This document shows, in pieces, positions 51,036 through 60,038 of a DNA stretch of 64,000 nt (position 1 is the stretch's first letter; every line of letters starts with the position of its first letter). A program made the position numbers and the translations under genes. The notes below the pieces were generated by a model. It was not told where the DNA came from. It saw only the letters and a program-made list of their open reading frames with translations, and did no database searches. The DNA is from Flavobacterium sp. KACC 22763 (GTDB lineage Bacteria; Bacteroidota; Bacteroidia; Flavobacteriales; Flavobacteriaceae), in NCBI RefSeq assembly GCF_028736155.1, contig NZ_CP117879.1, positions 3,596,001 to 3,660,000 on the forward strand, in the 5' to 3' direction.

Positions 51036-51039
51036 AAAA

Positions 51040-54000
51040 ATGAAACTAAAGTTCAATGGATTCTTAGTACTTTTATTAGTACTAGTTGCGCAACTTTCTT
51101 TTGCGCAAGAAAGAGCTGTTTCGGGAACAGTTTCTGACAATGCAGGAATGCCTTTACCAGGTGTTAGTGTATTAGTTAAAGGAACTAAAACGGGAACACA
51201 AACTGACTTTGATGGTAAATTTTCGATCAAAGTATCACCAAGCCAAATTTTGGTATTTAGCTACATCGGAATGAAAACTCAAGAGGTAGCAGCAAGTTCT
51301 TCAACTGTAAATGTAAAATTAGCAGATGCAGGAGCACAAGAACTTGAAGGAGTAGTTGTAACTGCTTTTGGTATTAAAAGAGAGAAAAAATCTCTTGGTT
51401 ACGCGACTACAACTTTAAAATCAGATGCGCTTACTCAAGTAGTTAACACTAACCCTTTTGAAACTCTATCTGGTAAAATTGCCGGAGTTGATATCACTGC
51501 TCCATCACAACCAGGAGCGGCTACAAAAGTTATCATCCGTGGTTTGAACTCTATTACAGGTAACGTTGGACCTTTATACGTAGTTGATGGATCTCCAATC
51601 AACAACACTTCTACAGGTACTAGTAACAATGGTGTTGCATCTAGCAGTAGATCATATGATGCTGGTAACGGTGTAAGTGATTTAGATCCAAACAACATTG
51701 AAAGCATGACTGTACTTAAAGGAGCTGCTGCTTCTGCATTATACGGTTCAAGAGCTGGAGGTGGTGTTATTATCATTACTACTAAAAAAGGAAAAGCAAA
51801 TTCTGGAATAAAAGTAGACTTATTAGCTTCAACTGAACTAAGTGAAGTTGCAAGAGTTCCTCACTTACAAAATGAATTTGGACAAGGATGGAATGGACAT
51901 GGTTACACAGGAAACGGAGCTAGTAACGAAAATGGTTCTTGGGGACCAAAATTCAATGGCGAAGTTAGACCATGGGGAACTGTTTATGAAAACAGCCAAC
52001 AAATTAAACCTTACGTTGGATTAAAAGATAATGTTAGAGATTTCTACAACACTGGTGTTTTAGCTACACAATCTGTAAATCTTAGTGGTGGTGGAGATAC
52101 TTCAGATTTCTCTTTAATCTTCTCTAATGTAAACAGTGACGGGGTTGTACCTACAGATGCTGATTTATACAAAAAACAATCTATTGGATTCAACGGAGGA
52201 TTAAAAGGTAAAAGACTTACTTTAAGAACATCTTTAAACTATATCTACAAAGATCAAAGTGTTGTAAACACTGGTCAAGGTGATGATGCTGGAGAAGGTT
52301 CTACATTACAACAAGATTTATTACAAATCCCAACTGATATTAGTATCGTAGATTTGAGAGATTACAAAAATAATCCTTTCAACACTCCTTCTTACTATTT
52401 CACTCCTTATGCTTCAAATCCATATTTTACTGTTAACGAAAACAGTACTAAAATATACGGAAACAACATTTTTGGAAATGCTAACTTAAGCTATAAAATT
52501 ACTGACAAATTAACTGCTTCATGGCAAATTGGTGGTAACTTTAGAACTGAAAGATTAAAAAGCCACGGTGCTATTGTAAACTATTTACCAGGAAGCCCTC
52601 AAGATATTGCAGGAAGTTTAACTGTGGGTGGTGTTACAGAATCAAGATCTGAATTCTCTGAATTTGATACATTCTTCAACTTAAACTACAACACAAACTT
52701 AGGTGAAGACTGGACATTAAACCTTTTAGGTGGTTTTAACTACAACAGAAGAGAAAGCGACAGATTAAGTGCTTCTATCACTAACCTAGGAATCCCAGGT
52801 TACTACGAGCTATCTAACTCTGCTGTAAGACCAGTTCTTACACAATCTAATACTCTAAGAAAAACTGGAGCTGTTTATGCATCTGCTGAATTTGCTTTCA
52901 AAAACAGATATTTTGCTACAATTACAGGTAGAGAAGATGTTACATCTACATTACCAATTGGCAACAATGCATATTTCTACCCAGCATTATCTTTAGGTGC
53001 TATCGCAATTGACAACGGAAACACTTTCTTAAAACTAAGAGCTGCTGCTTCTAAAATTGCAAATGACACAAATCCATACGTTACTGAAAACTCATACATT
53101 ACAGGATCAGCAGCTGCTAACTTCGGAATTCTTGCATCTCCAATTGGTGGGGTAAGTTTCTACGAAGCTTCTGGAAGATTAGGAAATTCAAGTTTGAAAC
53201 CAGAAAGTACTGTTGAATATGAAGTTGGTGCTGAAGGATCATTCTTCAAAAACAGAATTAGTTATGATATCGCTTTATATCACAAAACTACATCTGACTT
53301 AATCGTTAACTTACCATTAGATCCATCTACTGGTTTTACACAAAAAGCAATCAACGCTGGTGATATCGTAAACAAAGGTATCGAGCTTTCTATTACTGCA
53401 AGCCCAATCAAAAACCAAGACTTTACTTGGAGCTTAACTTACACATTCACTAAAAACCTTAATGAAGTTACTAAGTTAGCTGATGGTTTTGACAGAATTG
53501 ACTTAGCACCTGCATACGGTGTAACTTACTCAGCAGAAAAAGGACAGCCAATCGGTTCATTCTATTCGTTAGTTACAAAAACATCTCCAACTGGTCAGCC
53601 AATTGTAAGTGCTACAACAGGAATCGATGTAAACACAACTCAAGTACAAAGAATTGGAAACTCACAACGTGATTTCGTTATGGGATTACAAAACACATTT
53701 AAGTACAAAAACTTCAACTTAGGAATGTCTTTAGACTGGAAACAAGGTGGAGAAATGTATTCTTACACAAAAAGATTGTCTCACTTCGTAGGAAATGGTA
53801 TCGAAACTACTTACAACGACAGAGCTCCTTTCATTGTACCAAATTCTGTTAACGAAGTTGTTGCTCCTGATGGAACTGTATCATACGTAGAAAACACTAC
53901 ACCAGTTTCATTCGAAAATGTTGCTAACTACTACAATACTCAAAGTAACTTAGCGATTGAAAACACTCACATTGTTGACAAAACTTTTGTTAGATTAAGA

Positions 54001-54231
54001 GAGATAAATTTAAACTATGATTTCCCTTCTTCATTAAGTAAAAACATGGGTCTAAACAAAATTACAGTTGGTATCTACGGAAGAAACTTATTTATGTGGA
54101 CTCCTGGAGACAACCCTTACGTAGATCCAGAGGTAAGTACTTACGGTACAGGTGTACTTTCAGACTTAGGAGAGTTTGGAGCTAACCCATCTCAAAGATC
54201 AGTAGGTGGAGTTTTAAAATTATCATTCTAA
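51040..54231 (+). CDS. SusC/RagA-family TonB-linked outer-membrane transporter 2
   Basis: This 1063-residue protein has the same architecture as transporter 1: signal peptide ending LSFAQ, CarboxypepD_reg-like domain (25-105), EGVVVTAFG box, plug (SGKIAGVDIT to GGGVIIITTKKGKA) and barrel ending VLKLSF. The first 110 residues are close to those of transporter 1, while the barrel is much more diverged. By eye its codon use is more uniform, suggesting high expression. It heads a four-gene operon with a SusD and two further lipoproteins. Confidence 0.93.
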   Translation: MKLKFNGFLVLLLVLVAQLSFAQERAVSGTVSDNAGMPLPGVSVLVKGTKTGTQTDFDGKFSIKVSPSQILVFSYIGMKTQEVAASSSTVNVKLADAGAQELEGVVVTAFGIKREKKSLGYATTTLKSDALTQVVNTNPFETLSGKIAGVDITAPSQPGAATKVIIRGLNSITGNVGPLYVVDGSPINNTSTGTSNNGVASSSRSYDAGNGVSDLDPNNIESMTVLKGAAASALYGSRAGGGVIIITTKKGKANSGIKVDLLASTELSEVARVPHLQNEFGQGWNGHGYTGNGASNENGSWGPKFNGEVRPWGTVYENSQQIKPYVGLKDNVRDFYNTGVLATQSVNLSGGGDTSDFSLIFSNVNSDGVVPTDADLYKKQSIGFNGGLKGKRLTLRTSLNYIYKDQSVVNTGQGDDAGEGSTLQQDLLQIPTDISIVDLRDYKNNPFNTPSYYFTPYASNPYFTVNENSTKIYGNNIFGNANLSYKITDKLTASWQIGGNFRTERLKSHGAIVNYLPGSPQDIAGSLTVGGVTESRSEFSEFDTFFNLNYNTNLGEDWTLNLLGGFNYNRRESDRLSASITNLGIPGYYELSNSAVRPVLTQSNTLRKTGAVYASAEFAFKNRYFATITGREDVTSTLPIGNNAYFYPALSLGAIAIDNGNTFLKLRAAASKIANDTNPYVTENSYITGSAAANFGILASPIGGVSFYEASGRLGNSSLKPESTVEYEVGAEGSFFKNRISYDIALYHKTTSDLIVNLPLDPSTGFTQKAINAGDIVNKGIELSITASPIKNQDFTWSLTYTFTKNLNEVTKLADGFDRIDLAPAYGVTYSAEKGQPIGSFYSLVTKTSPTGQPIVSATTGIDVNTTQVQRIGNSQRDFVMGLQNTFKYKNFNLGMSLDWKQGGEMYSYTKRLSHFVGNGIETTYNDRAPFIVPNSVNEVVAPDGTVSYVENTTPVSFENVANYYNTQSNLAIENTHIVDKTFVRLREINLNYDFPSSLSKNMGLNKITVGIYGRNLFMWTPGDNPYVDPEVSTYGTGVLSDLGEFGANPSQRSVGGVLKLSF

Positions 54232-54247
54232 AAATAAATATAGAAAA

Positions 54248-55684
54248 ATGAAAAAGATAGCAACATTAATAACAGCTCTTTTCTTATTAGTGTCATGTGA
54301 TGAAACATTTGACATTAACAGAGACCCGGATGCATTGCCTCCTGGACAAGCAAATAGCACAATATTTCCTGCTGGTATTGCAGGACTTGCAGGTGCACAA
54401 GGATCATACTACGCTATAATAGGTGGTTTTTGGTCTCAATTTTGGACACAAAACCCAACTTCTAACCAATATAGAGATATTGACAGCTACAGTATCGGAG
54501 CAAACAACTACTCAGCAGCTTATACTGCTATGTACGATGCTTTAAACGATATCAGAACTGTAAAAGCTCAATCTGAAAAAGAAGGAAACTGGAACTATTA
54601 TTTAATGGCAACAGTTCTTGAAGTTGAAGGTTCACAAGTTTTAACAGATTTGTATGATGACATTCCTTATGCAGAAGCTAACAATGTTAACATTTTACAA
54701 CCTAAATTCAATACAGGAAAAGAAACTTATGAATTAATGATTGCTGATTTAAAAGCAGCGTTATCTAAAAATTTAAGTGCTTCTGTGGGAGATAAGCCAG
54801 GTAAAGATGATTTCATTTTCAATGGAGACATGGAAAAATGGACAAAATTTGGAAACACTCTATTGTTAAAATTACACATGAGATTAACTGCAGTTAATCC
54901 AACTCTTGCTCAGTCTGGAATCACTACTTTAATTAATTCTGGAGCACAATTCTTAGATGTAGATGCTGCTATGACTCAATTCGAAGATGCTGCTGATAGA
55001 AGTAACCCACTTTATGAGTCTGACAGAAGACAGTTAAATACTACTTTGAACTTAAGAGCTAGTAAAACTATGTTTTCTTACCTATCTCTTAATAGCGACC
55101 CACGTTTAGCTAAATATTATGCACAACCTGGTAACCCTAACAATCAAGGTGACTGGAATAACACTTCAGTTCCAAACTTATCTTTAGTTCAATTAAGCCC
55201 ATTAACACCAGTTTTCTTTATCAGCAAAGAAGAAAGTTATTTCCTTCAAGCTGAAGCTCTTACAAGATACTATGGTGGTGCTGGCGCAAAAGCTAAATAT
55301 GACGCTGGTGTAACTGCTGCTTTGGTAAGATGGGGACAAACTGCAACGGATGCTGCAGGTTTCGTAAATGGAGCGTATGCATTCCCTGCAACAGGAACTG
55401 ATGCTCAAATTGAAGCTATCATTACTCAAAAATGGATCGCAAGTTTCCCTGGAAATGGTTACGAATCATTCTTAGAGCAAAACAGAACAGGATATCCAAA
55501 AGAGTCTGCTGTTAAACAATCAAGCGAATTATACATTCCTGGACAATTGGCAATTGCAGTTGAAACTAAAACTGGTAACGTATTCCCAAGAAGAATTGTA
55601 TTACCAAACGTTGTAACAACAAGAAATCCAAATGCACCGGCAGCGAAACTAATCACTGACAAAGTTTGGTGGGATGTTAACTAA
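54248..55684 (+). CDS. SusD/RagB-family lipoprotein 2
   Basis: This is a 478-residue SusD-like_2 lipoprotein with lipobox LVSC (Cys16) followed by Asp-Glu. TPR-like helices (VLEVEGSQVLTDLYDDIPYA, YFLQAEALTRYYGG) support the fold. It lies 16 bp after SusC 2 and would form its lid. Substrate unknown. Confidence 0.92.
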   Translation: MKKIATLITALFLLVSCDETFDINRDPDALPPGQANSTIFPAGIAGLAGAQGSYYAIIGGFWSQFWTQNPTSNQYRDIDSYSIGANNYSAAYTAMYDALNDIRTVKAQSEKEGNWNYYLMATVLEVEGSQVLTDLYDDIPYAEANNVNILQPKFNTGKETYELMIADLKAALSKNLSASVGDKPGKDDFIFNGDMEKWTKFGNTLLLKLHMRLTAVNPTLAQSGITTLINSGAQFLDVDAAMTQFEDAADRSNPLYESDRRQLNTTLNLRASKTMFSYLSLNSDPRLAKYYAQPGNPNNQGDWNNTSVPNLSLVQLSPLTPVFFISKEESYFLQAEALTRYYGGAGAKAKYDAGVTAALVRWGQTATDAAGFVNGAYAFPATGTDAQIEAIITQKWIASFPGNGYESFLEQNRTGYPKESAVKQSSELYIPGQLAIAVETKTGNVFPRRIVLPNVVTTRNPNAPAAKLITDKVWWDVN

Positions 55685-55697
55685 TAAAAATTAGATC

Positions 55698-56333
55698 ATG
55701 AAAAAAATATTTATACAACTAATGGTAATCCTAACTTCAGGATTATTATTTACTGCTTGTGATGGTGATTCAACTGCGAATGTTTCAAAAGTTACTTACT
55801 ATCCTAACTTAACTATGCATGGAGATGCACTTGTTGTACTAACACAGGGAGATACTTACACTGAAAAAGGTGTTGATGCTGAAGCAAACGGACAGCCTTT
55901 ACAAGTAACGACTACCGGTTCAGTAGACACGAGTAAACCAACTGTATACAAAATTAACTATTCAGCTTTAAACAGTGACGGATTCCCAGCTACTGTAACA
56001 CGTACAGTTGTTGTATTAAGCAACAAACCTAGTACGATTAATTTAGAAGGTACATTTGTTAGAGGTGCGAATGTTAATAACGTTAAAAAGTTAGCTGACA
56101 GAAAGTACATTTGTGATAATGCTACAGGTTATAACGTTCCTAATGACTACATTACATTGGAGTTCTATAACATCGATGACAAACAGATTTACGCACCTTA
56201 TGCTGAAAATACTTCTAAATCAGGAATTTCTGCAGAAAGTAATATTGGAACCATTACAGACAAAGACCACTGGAAATGGGTTATTTATGCTTCAGCAGTA
56301 TTTGGTACAGCTGAAAGAATATTTACACGATAA
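55698..56333 (+). CDS. Surface lipoprotein with Ig-like (DUF5011-type) domain
   Basis: This is a 211-residue lipoprotein with lipobox FTAC (Cys20) and an acidic DGD behind it. Residues 37-108 form a bacterial Ig-like domain (GSVDTSKPTVYKINYSA, TVTRTVVVLS). The C-terminal 100 residues resemble the BT2262-type accessory lipoproteins of SusCD operons, from memory of that family. It probably binds substrate or decorates the transporter. It lies 13 bp after the SusD gene. Confidence 0.78.
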   Translation: MKKIFIQLMVILTSGLLFTACDGDSTANVSKVTYYPNLTMHGDALVVLTQGDTYTEKGVDAEANGQPLQVTTTGSVDTSKPTVYKINYSALNSDGFPATVTRTVVVLSNKPSTINLEGTFVRGANVNNVKKLADRKYICDNATGYNVPNDYITLEFYNIDDKQIYAPYAENTSKSGISAESNIGTITDKDHWKWVIYASAVFGTAERIFTR

Positions 56334-56348
56334 TTTAAAAATATTAAA

Positions 56349-56846
56349 ATGAAAAAATTAAAACTAAATATAACACGTGTACTTGTAGCGATTCTTGTAC
56401 TTACGTCATTCGTAGCTTGTGACGAAGTGGGAGACACAAATCCAGGAGGAACATCAGCAGAATTTCTTGCAGGTGACTGGTATGTTTCAACTACTAATCC
56501 AGCTGGAGCAGTAATTATTGATCATGCTTTGTTCTCTACTTACAACACAGCTGCCAATGATAACACATTATGGTTAGATGATCATAACACTGCTGGTCTT
56601 AAGAGATTCAAAGTTAAAGTTACTTTTAACAGTGATAATACTTTCTCAGCAACTGCTGCAGCTAACTCATACAATGCTAAAACTGTAACTATTACAGCTG
56701 GTAAAGTAGAAAAAGATGCTGCTAAATCTCAAGGTGGTCACACAGTTGATAAAATCAGCTTTAAAGCTGAGTTCAGCAACGAGCCAGGAGTTATTTACTC
56801 TTATGAAGGTCACAGAAGAACAGGTTTCTTAGAAGATGAATACTAA
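56349..56846 (+). CDS. Lipid_bd-type accessory lipoprotein of the Sus operon
   Basis: This is a 165-residue lipoprotein with lipobox FVAC (Cys24). The mature part is beta-rich (EFLAGDWYVSTTNPAGAVII, RFKVKVTFNSDNTFSATAA) and fits the family named lipid-binding putative hydrolase found behind SusCD genes. No catalytic motif is obvious, so the hydrolase label should not be taken literally. It is the last gene of the operon, ending before a terminator. Confidence 0.72.
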   Translation: MKKLKLNITRVLVAILVLTSFVACDEVGDTNPGGTSAEFLAGDWYVSTTNPAGAVIIDHALFSTYNTAANDNTLWLDDHNTAGLKRFKVKVTFNSDNTFSATAAANSYNAKTVTITAGKVEKDAAKSQGGHTVDKISFKAEFSNEPGVIYSYEGHRRTGFLEDEY

Positions 56847-56874
56847 GATTTTTTAATCTAGGCACTTTAATATT

Positions 56875-56909
56875 AAACCATCCCATTAATTTGGGGTGGT
56901 TTTTTTTTA
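56875..56909 (+). terminator. Terminator of the second Sus operon
   Basis: AAACCATCCC/GGGGTGGTTT (56875-56884 and 56893-56902, one G-T wobble) with an 8-nt loop runs into about nine T. Confidence 0.88.
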
Positions 56910-56923
56910 TATAACATATTACC

Positions 56924-56931
56924 TATATTTG
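56924..56931 (+). promoter_or_regulatory. -7 box directly before rlmB
   Basis: TATATTTG ends 4 nt before the rlmB ATG and just after the Sus-operon terminator. Transcription would start at or inside the start codon. The -33 region is a T-run from the terminator, not TTG. Confidence 0.5.
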
Positions 56932-56935
56932 TCCA

Positions 56936-57670
56936 ATGGGAAAAGAACATCAAATATTTGGCATTAGAGCCATAATAGAAGCAATTCAGGCAGGAAAAGA
57001 AGTAGACAAAGTTTTCATTCAGAAAGAGATTTCTAGTGAGCTTATGAAAGATTTAATGAAGGTAATGAAACGTGCAAACGTTAACTTCTCTTATGTTCCA
57101 GTAGAAAAACTAAACCGCCTAACTCCAAACAATCATCAAGGCGCTGTAGCTACCATCTCTCCTATTGGTTTTATCGATCTAGAACATCTTGTTGAATCTA
57201 CAATTGAGTCTGGTGCAAAACCTCTTTTTCTTATCTTAGATCAGATATCTGACGCTAGAAATTTTGGCGCTATTATTAGAACAGCAGAATGCACTGGTGT
57301 AAACGGAATTATTGTACAAAAGGCAGGTTCTGCTCCAGTTAATGGAGATACTGTTAAAACATCTGCAGGAGCTGTATTTAATGTGCCAATCTGCAAAGTT
57401 GAACACATAAAAGACGCTATCTTTTATCTGCAAGGCTCTGGAATCAAAACAGTAGCGGCAACTGAAAAAACAGATCAAAACATATATGATATATCATTGG
57501 CAGAACCACTAGCAATTATCATGGGATCTGAAGATCGAGGAATTAACCCTTCTGTTTTAAAAATAGTAGATGAAAAAGCAAAACTGCCTATGTTTGGATC
57601 GATTGGGTCTTTAAATGTATCTGTTGCCTGTGGTGCTTTCCTATACGAAGCTGTTCGACAAAGAACTTAA
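56936..57670 (+). CDS. rlmB: 23S rRNA (guanosine-2'-O-)-methyltransferase RlmB-type (SpoU/TrmH)
   Basis: This 244-residue SPOUT enzyme has an N-terminal substrate-binding domain (FGIRAIIEAIQAGKEVDKVF) and the SpoU motifs: motif 1 DQISDARNFGAIIRTAE, motif 2 IIMGSEDRGINPSV and motif 3 LNVSVACGAFLYEAVRQ. It 2'-O-methylates G2251 (E. coli numbering) in 23S rRNA or a similar site. The start is fixed by conservation within the first 15 residues. Confidence 0.93.
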   Translation: MGKEHQIFGIRAIIEAIQAGKEVDKVFIQKEISSELMKDLMKVMKRANVNFSYVPVEKLNRLTPNNHQGAVATISPIGFIDLEHLVESTIESGAKPLFLILDQISDARNFGAIIRTAECTGVNGIIVQKAGSAPVNGDTVKTSAGAVFNVPICKVEHIKDAIFYLQGSGIKTVAATEKTDQNIYDISLAEPLAIIMGSEDRGINPSVLKIVDEKAKLPMFGSIGSLNVSVACGAFLYEAVRQRT

Positions 57671-57724
57671 TAAAATACAATGAAAGATTAAGATGCGAAT
57701 GAAATAATTAAATACCTTTAATTA

Positions 57725-58528
57725 ATGCTTTCAAAATCTAATTCAAAATTCAAAATTATACTATTCCGAAGTCTGTTTGTAGTTTTATTAATTACAAACA
57801 GCTACGGACAAAATACTACATATAATCAGTTCTGGAATGAAATTCAGTTTAACCAAACTATTAGCAAAAAATGGGCTACTGAAATAGATTTCGCCGCAGC
57901 GTACAGCAGCACTGAATCATCACCAAACTTATTCGAAAATACTATACAAAGATCTATTAGAGGCTGGGGACATTATTACTTTTCTCCAAGATGGAAATTC
58001 TCAGCTTTTATAGCGTATTTCAACAATAGGGATGTTCCCGAAATAGGTCAATTTGAGTCTCCCGAAACACGATTTGCTCTTCAAGGAATTTATTATTTTC
58101 ATAAAACTGGATATACTTTAAGCACAAGAATGCGTACTGAATTCCGTCATATGAAAAACAAAGATGACGATTATGAAAATGTTTTTAGATATCGTCAGCA
58201 AATTAAATATATACAGCCAATCAATAGCAAGATATTGAGAGGTGGTGTTATATATGCAATTGCTTCAGATGAAGTTTATTTTAAATCTGGAGCAAATGTT
58301 ACGGGCGAAAGTTTCTTTGACAGGAATAGATTCAATATTGGAGCTGGCTATTTATTTTCGGATGATTTTCAGGTAGAATTAACTTATTGCAATGAATATC
58401 TCCCACGAAATAGCGGAAACCAGACAACCAATGCAGCCTCACTTACTGTAACTTTCAATAATCTTTTAAGAAATCTTCAAAAGAAAATCAAAGCCAATAA
58501 ACATCCTGAAGTTAAAGATGAAGAATAG
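57725..58528 (+). CDS. DUF2490 outer-membrane-type protein
   Basis: This 267-residue protein has a signal peptide ending NSYGQ and an aromatic-rich beta-strand pattern throughout (FWNEIQFNQTISKKWATEID, GYTLSTRMRTEFRHM). It matches the DUF2490 family, predicted beta-barrel outer-membrane proteins without known function. The C-terminus ends in charged residues, not the usual aromatic. It stops 1 bp before the stop of the convergent gene. Confidence 0.8.
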   Translation: MLSKSNSKFKIILFRSLFVVLLITNSYGQNTTYNQFWNEIQFNQTISKKWATEIDFAAAYSSTESSPNLFENTIQRSIRGWGHYYFSPRWKFSAFIAYFNNRDVPEIGQFESPETRFALQGIYYFHKTGYTLSTRMRTEFRHMKNKDDDYENVFRYRQQIKYIQPINSKILRGGVIYAIASDEVYFKSGANVTGESFFDRNRFNIGAGYLFSDDFQVELTYCNEYLPRNSGNQTTNAASLTVTFNNLLRNLQKKIKANKHPEVKDEE

Positions 58529-58529
58529 C

Positions 58530-59036
58530 TTAATTTTCTTCTTTCTTTATAAAACATTTAAGCTGTTCGACAATAGCATTTTTATGAAGTTTAAAATTAT
58601 AGCTTCTAATGAATTCAGTCCCTTGCATATTGATTTCTGCACTAACAGCTTCATAATTAGAAAAAGCATCGAGATCTTTATCATCAATCAAATAAAGAAC
58701 TTGCATTATAGAATCATTACGTCGATATTGTGTATCGTAATGTGCTAATTTATAGGTTTTATTATCTGCAAGATGAATTATTAAATCATCTTTTATCTTT
58801 TTCCCAACTTTCTTTTCAGGAAACGGCGTAGGTTGCAATGCAACAAAATAATGCTCTTTGTCGGTAACAATATTAATTTTTAACGATTTTGATTTCGTAG
58901 TATAAAATACGGCAGGCTCAAAATAGTATATCATACTCCCATCTGCTTGTACCCTATTTTTGATTTCGCATTGAGCAACACCTTTTACATTAAAAACAAA
59001 ACATAAGAACAAAATTAAAAACTTCATTTTCTTCAT
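58530..59036 (-). CDS. Secreted hypothetical protein
   Basis: This 168-residue protein has a signal peptide ending near GVAQC; the cysteine follows a Gln, not a clear lipobox. The mature part is rich in beta strands and lysines. I recognise no family. It is convergent with the DUF2490 gene (1 bp between stops) and could start at 59036 or at the ATG at 59027. Upstream, the rhomboid gene ends 63 bp away on the same strand. Confidence 0.7.
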   Translation of the reverse strand: MKKMKFLILFLCFVFNVKGVAQCEIKNRVQADGSMIYYFEPAVFYTTKSKSLKINIVTDKEHYFVALQPTPFPEKKVGKKIKDDLIIHLADNKTYKLAHYDTQYRRNDSIMQVLYLIDDKDLDAFSNYEAVSAEINMQGTEFIRSYNFKLHKNAIVEQLKCFIKKEEN

Positions 59037-59099
59037 AATGCATAAAAATTAACTTGTTATCTAACAAATTTAATCTTTTTATCTGAAAGAAATTATTAA

Positions 59100-59864
59100 T
59101 CAGTTTTCTTCCTCTTCTTGTTCTTCTTTTCTAGTAATAATGTAATTCACTGGATGACTAGACAAAAAATACCCCAAATTAACATCTTCTTCTTCATTAG
59201 GAAAAACAACAAAATTTCCATTTTCATCAAAATGCTTCATAAACGGATCACTATTTGGATCAAAATCTGGACGCTGCCAATCGTAAACAATTGGTTTGGC
59301 ATATTCGGGCGCTTTGTAAAACAATGAAAGCACAAAACCCGTAATAAGTCCAGCTAAATGCCCTTCCCAAGAAATAGAATGATCAACATCTGGAAAAACG
59401 TACCAAATCATTCCGCCATACAGCAGAATGACAGTTAAAGACAAAGCTACTAGTCTGTAATATTTAGTTTGAATACCTTTAAAGAAAATAAAGCTTACAA
59501 GAACATAAATTAATCCGCTAGCTCCAATATGAAAATTCTCTCTTCCTATTACCCAAGTAATCAATCCTGAAAATAGAATCCCGTACCCAATAACTCCTAA
59601 AGTTTGTTTTGGGTAAAAAAACTGCATCGCTGCCAGCAATATTAAAAGCGGAATACTATTATTATATAAATGATCTAAATTTTCATGAATAAAAGGACTG
59701 AACAAAACGCCACGAAGTCCTAAAAAATCTCGAGGATAAATTCCGTATCGATAAAAATCAAAATCAAAACGTATTTGAAGCCAATATACAACCCATAAAA
59801 AAAGGACAAAAAATAATGGAAGTCCAATAACCGAATTTGAAAACTTAAAATTAGTGTCGCTCAT
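59100..59864 (-). CDS. Rhomboid-family intramembrane serine protease
   Basis: This is a 254-residue membrane protein starting at the ATG 59862-59864; an in-frame GTG at 59882 is less likely. Catalytic Ser116 lies in HIGASGLIYVL (GxSG) and His169 in WEGHLAGLI, with the HENLDHLYNNSIPLL segment carrying the oxyanion-side residues. It cleaves membrane proteins within the bilayer. A cytosolic tail of about 60 acidic residues follows the last helix. Divergent from rarA. Confidence 0.92.
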   Translation of the reverse strand: MSDTNFKFSNSVIGLPLFFVLFLWVVYWLQIRFDFDFYRYGIYPRDFLGLRGVLFSPFIHENLDHLYNNSIPLLILLAAMQFFYPKQTLGVIGYGILFSGLITWVIGRENFHIGASGLIYVLVSFIFFKGIQTKYYRLVALSLTVILLYGGMIWYVFPDVDHSISWEGHLAGLITGFVLSLFYKAPEYAKPIVYDWQRPDFDPNSDPFMKHFDENGNFVVFPNEEEDVNLGYFLSSHPVNYIITRKEEQEEEEN

Positions 59865-60025
59865 GTTTTTAAAAAATAACACCTAATAGAACTCAAAAAA
59901 CTATCCAAAAATAATTTACTGATATTTTGTCATATCAAGATAAAAAAATGTCTCAAATCAGAACAATCCTTCTTTCTACTAACTGTTTTAACTTTTGAAT
60001 GAATGAAATTTAAATCTTAAAATAG

Positions 60026-60033
60026 TAATTTTG
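60026..60033 (+). promoter_or_regulatory. -7 box directly before rarA
   Basis: TAATTTTG ends 5 nt before the rarA ATG, so the transcript would begin at or next to the start codon. TTTG at 59994 is 28 nt away, too far for a standard -33. Confidence 0.45.
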
Positions 60034-60038
60034 TATCT

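Noticed and set aside
56113..56352. 79-codon plus-strand frame overlapping the Ig-like lipoprotein gene
   Set aside because: It is an out-of-frame shadow; the lipoprotein frame has a signal peptide and a recognisable domain.
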